Positions 21,849 through 32,393 of a stretch of 64,000 nt of DNA are shown here, piece after piece (within the stretch, counting starts at the first letter, position 1; each line of letters opens with the position of its first letter). Source of the DNA: Silene latifolia. Its lineage: Eukaryota; Streptophyta; Magnoliopsida; Caryophyllales; Caryophyllaceae. The stretch is taken from NCBI RefSeq assembly GCF_048544455.1, contig NC_133532.1, positions 83,221,156 to 83,285,155 of the forward strand, read 5' to 3'. The notes below the pieces were generated by a model. The model saw nothing but the letters and a program-made list of their open reading frames with translations. It was not told the origin of the DNA and did no database searches. The position numbers and the translations under genes were made by a program.

Positions 21849-23918
21849 TTACACTTGCTCCGATCCAAGATCACACAATGCCTTGTTGATTGTAGTGTCG
21901 CCAATGGTACATGGGATAGAAAAACTTCCTGGATCTTTGAGCTTTGGAGGGGAACTCCCTTGAAGAATAGCTCTACTTACTTTGATAGAGGCAATAGTCT
22001 CCAACTTTCGGATGAATTTCTTCTTGGTTAGAATATCCTTCATATACTTTGCATAAGCCGGAACATGATTGATCAATTCCGTGAATGGGATTGAGACTTC
22101 TAAGTTCTTCACAATTTCCATAAACTTTCCAAGTTGCTCATCAAGCTTAGGCTTAGCTTGGCGACTTGGGAATGGAAGTCTAATCACAATAGGCTCTTTC
22201 TCAATTTCCTTAGCCTTCTCTTCATTTTTCTTCTTTGAAAGTTCATTGGTAGTAGGCTCTACTTCCTTAGAGTTCTCCATAACTCTTTGCTTGCTACTAT
22301 TACCCACAATATCTTCATCAATTGAACTCTTCGGCCCCTCATATCTTGTACCACTCCTCAAATGGATGGCACTAACCGTTTTATGTCTTGGGGGGTTACT
22401 TTGAGGAGGTAATTGCCCCTTTTGTCTTTGGGAGCTAGAAGATGCTAGTTGAGTCATTTGAGTCTCTAACATTTTGGTGTGGGCAAGAATGTTGTTCATG
22501 GTGATTTCTTTAACTTGGCTATCGTTTTGCATTTGGGTGAAGAATTATTGTTGGTTCTTTTGCATTTGGAGGACCGCTTTTTGAACATCAAAGCTTTGGC
22601 TATTGGATTGGTTGTAAGATGGTTGATTTTGATATCCTTGGCTTTGGTTGAAAAAGGGTCTTTGAGTTGAATTTCTCATTGGAGGTGGGGTGTATGTTGG
22701 TTGAGGATTTTGAACATTTTGGCTCTTGTATGAGAGATTTGGATGGAATTTGGTATTCTCATTATAATAGTTGGAATAAGGGGTGCCATTCTTGTATGCT
22801 TGGAAAGCATTCACTTGTTCATTTGTTCCCCTACATTCGTTTTGATCATGTCCTAAGGTTCCACAACTTTCACATACTCCATTTGGAATTGAGGATGATG
22901 CCATCATAGCATTGACATGTTGTTTGGGTGATTTGGAAGCTTCATCAAGCTTAGCCATAGCCTTCTCAAACTTCAAGTTGATGGTGTCGATATGAGCACT
23001 TAGTTGAGCACCCAATTGTGTGATGGAATCTACCTCATGCTTTCCTCCTCTAGTGGCCTTTCGAGGCCTACTATATTGGGAATTATGAACCGCCATCTCT
23101 TCGATTTTGGTCCATGTTTGGTTGTCATCAACTTCGGTAAACCGCCCATTGCATCCCATATTAAGAACATTGCGTGAGTCTTCATATAAGCCGTTCCAAA
23201 ACTGTTTAACAAGGAACCACTCACTAAGTCTATGGTGTGGACAAGAACGACAAGTGTCCTTAAATCTCTCCCATGCTTCATATAATGATTCTTCATCCCT
23301 TTGTTTGAACTCGGTGATTTGGGCTCTCAACATATTAGTCTTCTCCGGAGGATAGAATTTCTTGTAGAAAGCAAGTGCTAACTTCTTCCATGAATCAATA
23401 CCAAGGGTAGCCTTGTCTAGGCTCTTTAACCATTGCTTTGCGGTACCGATCAAGGAAAAATGAAATAATACCCATCAGATTTGGTCTTGAGTAACTCCGG
23501 TTTGAGAGATTGCATCACAATAGTCACAAAAAGTCTCCATATGTAAATGAGGATCCTCACTAGGCATCCCTCCAAATTGACTTCTCTCAACTAATTGTAT
23601 GAATGCGGATTTGACAATGAAATTATCGGTTAAATGTGGTGGTGTAGGAGTACCGTTTGGTAGGTTCTCCTCGGTTGGTACGGAATGAGATGAAAATTTA
23701 GGCATTGTGGGTTGATTTTGTGGTTGGTTTGGAATTGGGTTATCCTCTCCTTCTCTTGCAAAAGGGTTGACAAACTCAATGTTATTTGGTTGAATGACCA
23801 CAATCTCTCCAATATCCAAAACTCTTGAAGTACCTCTAGCAACTCTTCTATTGTTGGTTAAGTTCCTTTCAATCTCGGAATCAATAGGTAATAAATTACC
23901 TTGTGATCTCCTAGTCAT
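21849..23918 (-). pseudogene. Athila-E gag
   Basis: The frame starts at ATG 23918 with MTRRSQGNLLPIDSEIERN. The retrotransposon gag capsid domain follows (FVSAFIQLVE-like region, QWLKSLDKATLGIDSWKKLA, FYKKFYPPEKT, ESLYEAWERFKDTCRSCPHH, QFWNGLYEDSRNVL), then a knuckle CESCGTLGHDQNEC, a Gln/Asn-rich linker and the LRSG motif. It stays in one phase with two in-frame stops: TGA at about 23460 where the family has Arg, and TAA at 22545-22547 in the Gln-rich linker. It ends at a 5-base frameshift in the protease box. Confidence 0.88.
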
Positions 23919-24030
23919 GCAAAATATCAAACAACTAGAAAACAATTAGAACAACCTTGAGGAGATTGACTTCCCCAAGGTAAATAAAGACAACTAAAAA
24001 CAATAAACGAAAATCAAATCAATTGAACCG

Positions 24031-24048
24031 TCCCCGGCAACGGCGCCA
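24031..24048 (-). promoter_or_regulatory. primer binding site of Athila-E (tRNA-Asp type)
   Basis: The minus strand reads TGGCGCCGTTGCCGGGGA, identical to the primer sites of Athila-A, B and C on the other strand. It follows the LTR end ...CGACCA by four bases. Confidence 0.93.
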
Positions 24049-24052
24049 TTTT

Positions 24053-25252
24053 TGGTCGAGCGTAGTCGTTATTGCTCGTTAAAGCTTTCAACCAAAACAA
24101 TATTTATATCTTTACAAACTACTCTTAGTAGTGTGGTAAGCAAAGGTCGGATCCCAAGGGACGGGTATCGATTTAAGATTTCAATTGCAAGTAGTTATGT
24201 CTTAGGGTGTCACAATTTGGGTTGAAATGAGATGTAGTCTAAACTAATCAACAAGACGAATGTAAATTAATGAAAAGAAAGTAAAGCAATTAAAGAGGTT
24301 TGTAAACAATTGATTAAGGGCACTATAGTGTCATGGGTTCATAAGGGAATCATGGAAATAAATCATACAAACATGTTCTCAAATAGATGCAAGCAACTTA
24401 TTGTTGTGATGGAATCGAGTTAGTGTATATCTTACAATTCCTAGGAATATTTACGTCCCGCAGCCGAGTCGATCAAGACTATACAACACCTACAAGTCGA
24501 CTTAGTCTCCTCCTATTCAACTCTATGCATGGTCTAACAAGGCTTCAGTTGGCTTATATCTTACAAGCCTCATTGAAAAGATAAGAGATAGGTAAAAAAT
24601 GCAAGGTTTCATAGTCTAGCATTTCATCAAACATAACATGTGCATAAGTTGAAATCACAATAAGCAAGCATTTAATTATGAAAGCATATTAAATTAAGCA
24701 TAGATCTAATCCCATGATTGATTCCCCTAATTTCCCATTAACCCTAGCTAAGAGATTACTCACTTATGATCAAGTTTAACATGCTAATAAGGATGTCAAT
24801 TATATTAACAAAGCAAAACATGATGAATAAGAAATGTAATTAACAATAATTAAGCAAAGGTAAAAGGGATTATACCAACTTGAGATGATCCAAATATAAA
24901 GCAAAGAATAATAGAAGGAAACTTGATGATTGATGGAGAGTTGCCAATCCTCCAATAAACCCCAAATAGTCTTTTAATTACCCAACTAAAACTAATGACA
25001 ATTGAGAGATTAAGGAAATATTAAGATGTGATTAATATTAAAAATGTGTATTACACCTTGGATTAAGAATAAATTAAGAGATTAGAAGGAGATTAGTACA
25101 TGATTCTAAGGTTTATTGATGATATGATCATCATCTAGGTAGTACAATAGGGTATTTATACTAAAATTAAGTACAAGGATTAGGGTTACTAAGGGCTTAA
25201 ATGACGATTAAGACCCTAAGAGAAGCTTGATGATTTGCGAATCCCGAGGGAC
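24053..25252 (-). repeat. 5' LTR of Athila-E (right end approximate)
   Basis: The LTR 3' end is fixed by the primer site. A TATAAATA box on the minus strand lies at 25153-25160. The 5' end is uncertain: TGTCCCTCGGGATTC starting at 25252 is a plausible TG start just inside the Tekay-T LTR remnant, but without the partner LTR this stays a guess. No coding sequence is seen inside. Confidence 0.6.
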
Positions 25253-25341
25253 ATGCACGGCCTGAGTAGCAACTCTCTCTTTCCTAAATTTCCGAATTAT
25301 TACATCCACTCCCCCTAAATGAGAACTTCGACCCGAAGTTC
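25253..25341 (-). promoter_or_regulatory. 3' LTR start and polypurine tract of Tekay-T
   Basis: The minus strand reads GAACTTCGGGTCGAAG, then TTTAGGGGGAGTGGA, then TGTAATAATTCGG. This is the arrangement found at the pol end / polypurine tract / LTR junction of Tekay-type elements. Only about 64 bases of LTR remain before Athila-E. Confidence 0.6.
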
Positions 25342-25963
25342 AGCCATCAAACCTCAAAATGAGCTCATACACACTCGTTACTAAATTCCACGAATAACTA
25401 TGTTCGAGGTTCAACACTCTCTCTTACCTATTGCAACTCCATTATCAAGTCTCATATAGTCTTATGCCATTGCTATAATCCCAATTTAGAAGCCTCTTTA
25501 AGGCCCCCCCCCCCACCTACAAGCCTCCCAAAGGTCAAGCGCCAGGTCAAACCCACAATACCAATCTATAATCCCATAACTCACTCCCAACTCAAGTCGG
25601 TTATAAGTATACGTATCTATCACGGTGTATAAATTGATTATTATTACATATCTATATCACGTCAACTTTCATGCTTTCACATGTATGCACATCAATCATG
25701 AATATGTGGACTATAAGAAACACTCAAATAATGCAATTTCTCGTTATGTGACTCAACCATATTCAACATTCCCATTTCTGGACATCATGCCACGCATATA
25801 CCGCGTCAAATCCACCATGTGATCACACACGTGTTTCCATATCCGTTCCAATTCCTCATCAATACTTCCGCTCGTACGGAAGATCTCAATCACTATCATG
25901 CAATGACCATTATGTGACACATAACTTGCATTTTCATCTTACTTGTACACAATAAAAATAAAA

Positions 25964-26503
25964 GGGAAAATTCACGTGGTACTCTCGAATTTTGCCATTT
26001 TGCACGTGGTACCCAATTTTTAAGTTTGTGTACATGATACCCTCTATGTTTGATTTTCATGCACAACATGCGCTTTTTTGTCGCTAGGAAAAAATTCAAT
26101 TGCGCATAACTCCGAGACCGAAATTTAGAATCGGCCAATTTTTTCCTAAAATGATTATCTCCTCATAATCTACGATTTGAGAAAAAAAAAATTTGTCGGC
26201 TGATATTTTATAGGTTTTTTTAACGGAAATCTCAAACCAACCATATTTTCGATGTTAAACTTCTGAATGACCATTTTCGTTTTATCAATTTATAGATCCC
26301 GAAAAGATAATCAATTTGAAAAAAAAAATTAGTCAATTCTGATTTTTGTTTTATGATTTATGCTCAATTGAAAATTTTAAGAACGATAAAAAGGGCGCGT
26401 TGTGCTTGAAAAGCAAATCTCAAGGATATTACGTGCACAAACTTAAAAAGTTGGGTACCACGTACAAAATGACAAAATTCGAGGATACCACGTAAATTTT
26501 CCG
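25964..26503. mobile_element. 540-bp Mutator-like MITE with long terminal inverted repeats
   Basis: The left end GGGAAAATTCACGTGGTA and the reverse complement of the right end CGGAAAATTTACGTGGTA match for about 65 bases with few changes. Homology continues imperfectly through most of both arms (shared GCACAAC.CGCG, TTCAATTG.GCATAA). The element is flanked by AAAATAAAA at 25955-25963 and 26504-26512. A 9-bp duplication and long terminal repeats point to the Mutator superfamily. The A-rich duplication could be partly chance. It has no transposase ORF and depends on a relative. Confidence 0.75.
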
Positions 26504-26775
26504 AAAATAAAATCACCTCAATTAACACCAAATCGAACAAGATTATCACATCATTCTTGTCATCCAATTATACATGTCAATTACCACTTTCATTTGAATT
26601 TCACTCTTAAATAGCAAAACTACCCAATATGGTCAAACGTAAATAATTCGCAAAATATCAGTCATGTTAGGTCCACATGCTCACCCAACACGAGTCAACT
26701 AACATAAACCGCTATATAAGGGTATACACCCAATATTTGGGTCGAGTATGAACAAAACAAGGGTCAAAGCAGACC

Positions 26776-26830
26776 ACTCGGTCGAGTATATGAGGCCACT
26801 CGGTCGAGTACATGGTGCACTCGGCCGAGT
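26776..26830. repeat. ACTCGGTCGAGT cluster in Tekay-T
   Basis: Units at 26776-26787, 26798-26809 (both ACTCGGTCGAGT) and 26819-26830 (ACTCGGCCGAGT, perfect palindrome), spaced 21-22 bp. The same motif recurs at 49615-49802 near the other end of the internal region. Confidence 0.85.
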
Positions 26831-27448
26831 GTCACCTGGGCATGAGGTTTTCATTCTCAAACTCGTTTCCAAGCTTCCCTATTTCATCACTCAATTAGGT
26901 ACTACGACAAGGTCATGATTTGGTGTTTCACCTGACGATTGGGAGGAAACTTTACAAACAACATCTATATTACCGTTCATAGTCCAAAATTTCACCCTAT
27001 TACTTTCACACTCCATGCATACACAGTTTGCTTAAGCGGCCATACTACATAACACAAGGAATAAGGATACCTTAACGACACAATTGAGCCCACATGCTTC
27101 ACATATTACACTCTCACTCTCATAACCACGAAAACGAAGCTTGGTAATACTAAGTCCACCATCATATATCTCAATCAACAATCAACAATAGCTACCAAGT
27201 TATGCTTAACAATACTATTCCTTAGTGTGCAACTCAACTTCATTCACTATCCATAATTTCAAACACTCAACATATATTCAACTTAGATCACACATAGCTC
27301 ATTATCCACAATTTAACTCACACAATCCTCTTACTCAATTCAAGACTCCTTACGCAAGCTAAGTCACCTTCTTATATTCCCAATTTCCGACATAAATCAC
27401 ATATAAAATCATACCCAACTTCTCCATTTTTAATCTACTAAACATACT

Positions 27449-27575
27449 CATAACTTTGGATCACCAAAATAATAGTTCCTTAATCGCGAAACAACACTAC
27501 TTAGCATGAAAGATTGCCACTTCAAAAGTCAATAGTCATGTTACGTTCTCATATCTCTAAAGTTATACTCTAAAT
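27449..27575. repeat. left copy of the 127-bp duplication flanking Athila-A
   Basis: From CATAACTTTGGATCACC to ACTCTAAAT it matches 48142-48268 with about three or four mismatches. Both copies are Tekay-T sequence, so the host was duplicated on either side of the Athila-A composite. Confidence 0.85.
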
Positions 27576-28424
27576 TTTTGCATAGTTTTGGTCATCATTG
27601 CTATGTTAGGGCATAGACGTGTCTCATGTGTTGCAATAAGAGATGGGATGTGATGTGTCGACGATTCTTGATTTGAGCCCCACATGTCCAAACGGTGCTT
27701 GCACCAATCCCGTTTCGACCTTCTCCTTAGCCCCGTTTTAACCCTTGCTTCATCTTGTGTGCATTCTACCTTTGCTTGCATTTCATCGGTCGTAGGACGG
27801 TCTTACACATTAGATTGCGGGCACGTTTTCGCTAGTCGAGTTAGTTGAGTGATTTTGGTTACTTTTTGTCACAAAAATCACCTTGTTCTTTCATTGAGTG
27901 ACGAGTGAAAACCGTGAGGATGTCGTTGCCTTGGTCTCCTTAGTCATGGGTCCTTTGGTTGAATCTTGTGTCGGTTTTGTAATTCTCGGCGGCCTTGCCC
28001 TTTCTCCCCTTTCCCCGCTCTCGAATTTGTTTCTTGAGCATTGGTCACACGAGGGTTGCTTTAGTCACATTTAGGGGGATGGCACCTCAATTGGCACTTC
28101 TGAGACGGTGCTCCCGACCAAGACCGTGTTTAGTTATTTGAAAAATTCGGCCACTTAGATGAGGGAAGTGGATCATTTTGTTAGATGCATTCTACTTGTT
28201 GATTACGTGCTTTCATGATGAATGTGTCAAAAGTTTTGTAGCAAGACCCAACTTGCCTTGCAATAGGGCACTCTCCCCTCATGGGTGTCAAATTGTGAGT
28301 TGAAGGGGCGTTGAGTGCGCTAATACTCGATCGGCTAAAGTAGTAGTTTAGTTGAGTGATGCTTATATTGTGCATCCACTCTCCATATCTATCATAATAA
28401 TGCTTTGTACATTTGGTTTAGGGA
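27576..28424 (+). other. Athila-A 3' UTR (upstream copy)
   Basis: Non-coding. Blocks such as GTCGAGTTAG.TGAGTG, TCACCTTG..TGAGTGACGAG and CCGTGAG correspond in order to 38699-38800 of Athila-B and 58733-58830 of Athila-C, identifying it as the terminal UTR of the same group. The matching UTR at the other end of Athila-A is deleted. Confidence 0.7.
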
Positions 28425-28463
28425 CTTACTCGGGGACGAGTAAGGTTTAAGTGTGGGGAGGTT
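28425..28463 (+). promoter_or_regulatory. hairpin plus polypurine tract of Athila-A
   Basis: A perfect 8-bp stem CTTACTCG-GGGA-CGAGTAAG (28425-28444) is followed by GTTTAAGTGTGGGGAGGTT and the LTR start TGATATACG. Corresponding hairpins with compensatory changes precede the polypurine tracts of Athila-B (38966) and Athila-C (59005). Confidence 0.8.
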
Positions 28464-30531
28464 TGATATACGATTAATTTACTTCTAATTCCCCTCTTTC
28501 TTTGATGCATACCGACTCGTATCGAGTCGGTTTCGGGTGTTTTTCCTTGCATTTTGTGCCCAATGCCCGTACTTGTTACCTTGCGTATCCTTTTGTAGGA
28601 AACGACCCAAGTATAGGGAAATTGGGGCAAGAAAGGCACCCCATTGCCTTTACATGAAGAAGAGGTGAAGAAATGGTGAAGAGTGTGTTTTGCCGGCAGA
28701 CCGGCAGCCTGTCTAGCCACCGGCAAAACACACCCCAGAGAATCACTCAAGGTTTTGAAGAAAAGCTGAAGAAGGTGCTTTGCCGGCAGGCCGGCAACCG
28801 GCCCACCGGTAAAGCACAGCAAGTGGAATTAATTGAAGAAATTGGTGAAATACAAGCTTGACCTCGCTGCCGGTAGGAGCACCGGCAGCCGGTCAACCGG
28901 CATTTCACACATCAACAAAGAAGAAGAAGTCCTGAAGAAGGTGTTTTGCCGGCAGGCCGAAGAATCGCCCACCGCAAAACACGGATGCCAGACATTTTAA
29001 ATCCTTGCACGGTTTTGCCGGTAGGAGCACCGGCTGCCGGTGCACCGGCAAAACACAGCAGCACGAGAATTTGGGCTTTTCCTTCTTTTCTTCCTCTTTT
29101 CTTCCTAATCTTGTAAAAGCCTATAAATACCCCCTCTTAAACCCTTTTTGACACACAACCCTAGATCTGAGAATATTTCCCTTTCAAGTTTAAAACTTTG
29201 CTACTCCTTTTGCTAATCATTCCTTAATTAGACTAGTAATTCAATTAATTTGTGATTGAATTTGGGTTGTAAGAAGAAGATTGAAAGTTTATACTTATTT
29301 ATTCTATCATAATTCCTTTCTTGCTTCTTGATTGGTATTATTTCTCTCCTTATTTTCATTTGTTTACATTTTGTTCTTCCTTCAAGTTTATTTGATTGTT
29401 TATGTTAAAATTGTTGTTGTTGTTTGTTTGTTGTTGTTGATTTCATCATTGTTCACCTTTTCATTGTCCCTCTTTGCTTTGATTCTCTTTCATTTGTTCA
29501 TCCTTGGATAGTTGTCCTCAAAGACTTAATCTTTGAGTTGATTTGGTTAAAGATTGTGCCTTTTAGATTAGTTAACCTTGTTATTAGAAATAATCTCTTC
29601 TTCTCTTAATTATTGTTGATTTGTTGCATGCTTAGTAGTAAGATTCATCTCCTCACCATGTTTGTGACCAAAGTTTCCATCTTTATTGTTTATTTTGCAA
29701 TTAGGACCATGGTTAGTGAGTAGTCTCCTTCTAGGACTCGGTTTGACCCGATATGGGTAATTTCACTAACTAATTGTCACCAAGGCTAATTTGTGGGGAA
29801 AATTGGTTAGGGTAGTCTAGGGGAATTTTCATGCTTAAGGTTTGGTTTCCGGGTAGTGTCGGCTTTTGACCCTCGTCCACCAACGGAAGTTGGTTAGGTT
29901 GTTAGTCGAATATTTGGGGACCGACCCTTGTCACCAACTAAGGTTGAGACCGGAAGGAGAACCGAGGAGGGTGCCTCTAGGCTAGCGTTTGAAATCGACC
30001 TCCGGAAGGGGGAGTGGGATGACCCGGAATATGATGAGGGCTTAATGACCATGACCATTCACTCGACCTCCTTGGGAAAATGCATGTTCTTGGGGTTGTC
30101 GGGTTTTGAGTTAGGGATACCGACTTTCGAACCCGGGAGGGGGGTTAGTCGGAGTAGCTAGTGTCCTAGTGCGAGACCGGAAGGGAGGTTCTAGGCGAGT
30201 TAGAGCCATCTCCCCCTTACCTTTCTACCCCTTTTGATTAGCCGAGACGATTAGTATGTGGAATTACTCATGTTTATGGTCGGACCGAGTTCTAGTCCTT
30301 CTCTTTATTTGATCTTTCCTTTATCTTTAGCTTGTTTTTACCTTATCTTGTTGTTTGTCTTTAAATTTGATAGTTTAGCGCTAGATTGTTACTACCCTCT
30401 TTGTTATTTATCGACTTAGCTAAACCGGTGAATTAGAACGATTAGTACTCCACCTACTCGTTGTGGGATCGACCCTTTTAAGTGTACAACGATAAAATCG
30501 TGCACTTGCGAGGTTTAACTTGAGACCATCA
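28464..30531 (+). repeat. complete LTR of Athila-A
   Basis: 2068 bp from TGATATACG to GACCATCA, followed by the primer site. A 9-bp stem ACCGACTCG/CGAGTCGGT (28511-28531) lies near the start, and a TATAAATA box is at 29122-29129. The GCCGG hairpin array lies between them, so in U3. The 3' part (29153-30531) is repeated at 46752-48132. Short open frames at 29424 and 29928 are not supported as genes. Confidence 0.9.
28683..29057. repeat. GCCGG hairpin array in the Athila-A LTR
   Basis: Four to five units, each opening with GTGTTTTGCCGG and closing with CCGGCAAAACAC. The first forms a perfect 14-bp stem (28683-28696 with 28720-28733). The second reads GTGCTTTGCCGG with CCGGTAAAGCAC (28775-28786 with 28806-28817), so a T-to-C change in one arm is matched by A-to-G in the other. 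Translations of this array give spurious repeated proteins. Confidence 0.88.
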
Positions 30532-30537
30532 AGTTTT

Positions 30538-30555
30538 TGGCGCCGTTGCCGGGGA
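30538..30555 (+). promoter_or_regulatory. primer binding site of Athila-A (tRNA-Asp type)
   Basis: TGGCGCCGTTGCCGGGGA six bases after the LTR end, the complement of the 3' end of a tRNA-Asp as used by Athila and Tat elements. Confidence 0.93.
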
Positions 30556-30642
30556 ACACGGCTTGATATTAATCGTTTTTGTTCTAGTTTAGACTAAGTC
30601 CTTTGTTACTAATCCTTTCTTTCAAGTGCTTAGGTCTTTTTC

Positions 30643-30830
30643 ATGAGTAGGCGACGAAGACGAGGTCAACCGATATATCAACTTAACCGCGAAATTGAAG
30701 CCACGACAAGAAGACTTAATTCTCTAAGAAGAAGGGGTTTACTTGATATTCCACCGATTGAAGAAGTTAATCACCAAGAAGCTACCGAAGTGTTTGAAAA
30801 TCCTTTTGGGGTTTTAGAAGAAGAGCCTAA
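30643..30830 (+). pseudogene. Athila-A gag, N-terminal fragment
   Basis: ATG at 30643 gives MSRRRRRGQPIYQLNREIEA, an Arg-rich start like those of related gag proteins, and about 62 codons through NPFGVLEEEP. Athila-B then inserts with a CCTAA duplication (30826-30830 and 40409-40413). Removing the insertion, the phase runs about 11 more codons to TAA at 40445-40447 and the main gag frame resumes in another phase at 40456, so an indel of unknown age lies there. Confidence 0.85.
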
Positions 30831-32235
30831 TGATGCGTGTCTTTTATATAAGGTTTTCACCTCATTTTTACACGCATTTCTGTGCTTTTTATGTAGCATC
30901 TGGCTACAAATGCCCCCGAATATTCTACTTTGGTCCGTTTATTGTAATTTGCAGGAATTGACTGAGGAGGAGCTAAATCGAGCCTTAATTATCCCAATTG
31001 TACGCATTCATGGGAAATAAGGAGCCGGAGCTTAGGAATCTTGCACTTGGAGGACGTATGAGCTGAGTAAAGGAAGAAATACAAGTCCTGACGTGCCTAT
31101 GTAGCTCGATCGAGTGGTTTACTGCTCGATCGAATGCTTTATACACTCAAGATTGGTCGATCGACCAGTTTAAGGAGTCGATCGAGGAGTTCAGCAAGCA
31201 GCGCTCGATCGAGAGTTGTCCTGGCTCGATCGAGTGATTCGGCCCTCGATTGAGTGATTCGGCCCTCGATCGAGTAATCTTTCTACTCGATCGAGGGGTT
31301 TTCGTGTGCTTTTGGTTTATTTCCGCCTAATCTTTTATGGGCTTTTGTAATCAGTCCATAGATTAGGTTTAAGACAATTTTGCAGTATAAGACTGAGGAG
31401 AACATCACGTTACTCCCATCTCTTCACTACGTACATTTCGACTGTTACTCCTGTTACTGTTCTTTGGATTTCTATTCTCTATATTTGTCACTCGGATTCG
31501 GTATTATCAATCTAATTTATTTCTTACTCATTTTTACTGCTTTAATTCCTTTTTCCCTTTGCTTATTAATTGTTTAATCATCTCTTAATAGTTGTTCATC
31601 ATGCTTGGTTTTAATTATTTGGTTATTGTAATTGTTAATCCGACGATTATGAGTAGCTAATTTCCTATGCTAAGACTATAGGGGATCCATGATTTGAAGG
31701 GAGAGTAATCGATTTACTAGGTTAATGTCAGTACCGTCTTTGTTGTTTAAATGCTACAAATAATTGTAATTGCCTAATTGAGTCGACGCAATTAGACCCT
31801 TATTCTTAGTGGACCTTAACCTGGACCGAAAGGTTGGAAGGGGCAGACTAGTAGCGAACAATAGAGTATTGCAGCGAGGGCGAAAGTTAAACTGTTTACA
31901 CTTTAGGGTGAATTAAGGACCGAAAGGTGACGTTCGCTACCCCTTGGACCGTATTGCATTGACCTGGGACCTAGATTACTCGACCCGATGATTATGGTGA
32001 ACCGTTTGTCTTAGCTATTCTCTTTTATCTGTTAAACTCCTTCTTTTTATTTCTCTTTCCCTTATTCTCTTAGTTTAGAAATCACCTTTTATAAACCCCC
32101 AAATTGGTTACTTAGACGAACTTAAGTTCAGTTGACAAATTCCTACCTCTCTGTGGATTCGACCCGACTTCCCTAGCTATATTAGTTAGTTAGAGCCAGT
32201 TGGTTATTTTTGACAGGTACGCGACAGACGTGTCA
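30831..32235 (+). repeat. 5' LTR of Athila-B
   Basis: It opens with two potential hairpins: ATGCGTGT/ACACGCAT (30833-30840, 30870-30877) and TGTAGC/GCTACA (30892-30897, 30903-30908). These are followed by AATGCCCCCGAATATTCTAC and TTTGCAGGAA. That phrase set is shared with Athila-C and D. No clear TATA box was found; GTATAAGAC near 31384 is the nearest string. Ends GACAGACGTGTCA. Confidence 0.93.
31105..31295. repeat. CTCGATCGAG array in Athila-B 5' LTR
   Basis: Nine units of the CTCGATCGAG family in 190 bp, including variants GTCGATCGAC and CTCGATTGAG. Many are followed by TG or TGATTCGG. The matching array in the 3' LTR is 39279-39469. Confidence 0.93.
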
Positions 32236-32240
32236 AATTT

Positions 32241-32258
32241 TGGCGCCGTTGCCGGGGA
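32241..32258 (+). promoter_or_regulatory. primer binding site of Athila-B
   Basis: TGGCGCCGTTGCCGGGGA five bases after the LTR end TGTCA. Confidence 0.93.
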
Positions 32259-32393
32259 GGTGGCGCAATTTTGTTGCTTTAATTAAGTTTGTCTTTCGTC
32301 TCAAGGAATTTATTCCTTGAGGCTGATCTTATTTTCTGCAAAGTTTTGATCAGTTTTGCAGATTAGCTGTTGCTTCGAAAGTTGGTTGACAAT

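Larger units (their letters stand above)
19909..25252 (-). mobile_element. Athila-E: gag-protease-only gypsy element with second ORF, 3' part cut off by Angela-F
   Basis: From right to left: 5' LTR (24053 to about 25252), tRNA-Asp type primer site, gag and protease in one stop-interrupted frame, a non-coding region with a GC-rich array, a leader, and an ATG starting MARTKGGTKVPK that is interrupted after 12 codons by the Angela-F LTR. No RT, RNase H or integrase is present between protease and the second ORF. The gag and protease are of Athila type. The right end is uncertain because no matching second LTR is in the window. Confidence 0.75.
25342..27448 (-). other. Tekay-T internal region (left part), no gene seen
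   Basis: AT-rich, with many CA/CT phrases such as TCACACAT and CTCAACT, no frame above about 80 codons and no retroelement motif. It includes a 12-base C run at 25504-25515, the MITE at 25964-26503 and the ACTCGGTCGAGT cluster at 26776-26830. Confidence 0.6.

Noticed and set aside
28418..28822. minus-strand ORF of 134 residues with repeated VAGLPAKH phrases (and similar ones at 46098-46502, 46436-46792, 46499-46750)
   Set aside because: These are translations of the GCCGG hairpin arrays in non-coding LTR/UTR. They exist on both strands because the units are symmetric.
29424..29609. 61-residue hydrophobic ORF repeated at 47023-47208
   Set aside because: Part of the duplicated Athila-A LTR; no start context or domain.
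31380..31577. hydrophobic 65-residue ORF repeated exactly at 39554-39751
   Set aside because: It lies inside the Athila-B LTRs and is duplicated only because the LTRs are; the codons are T-rich low complexity.
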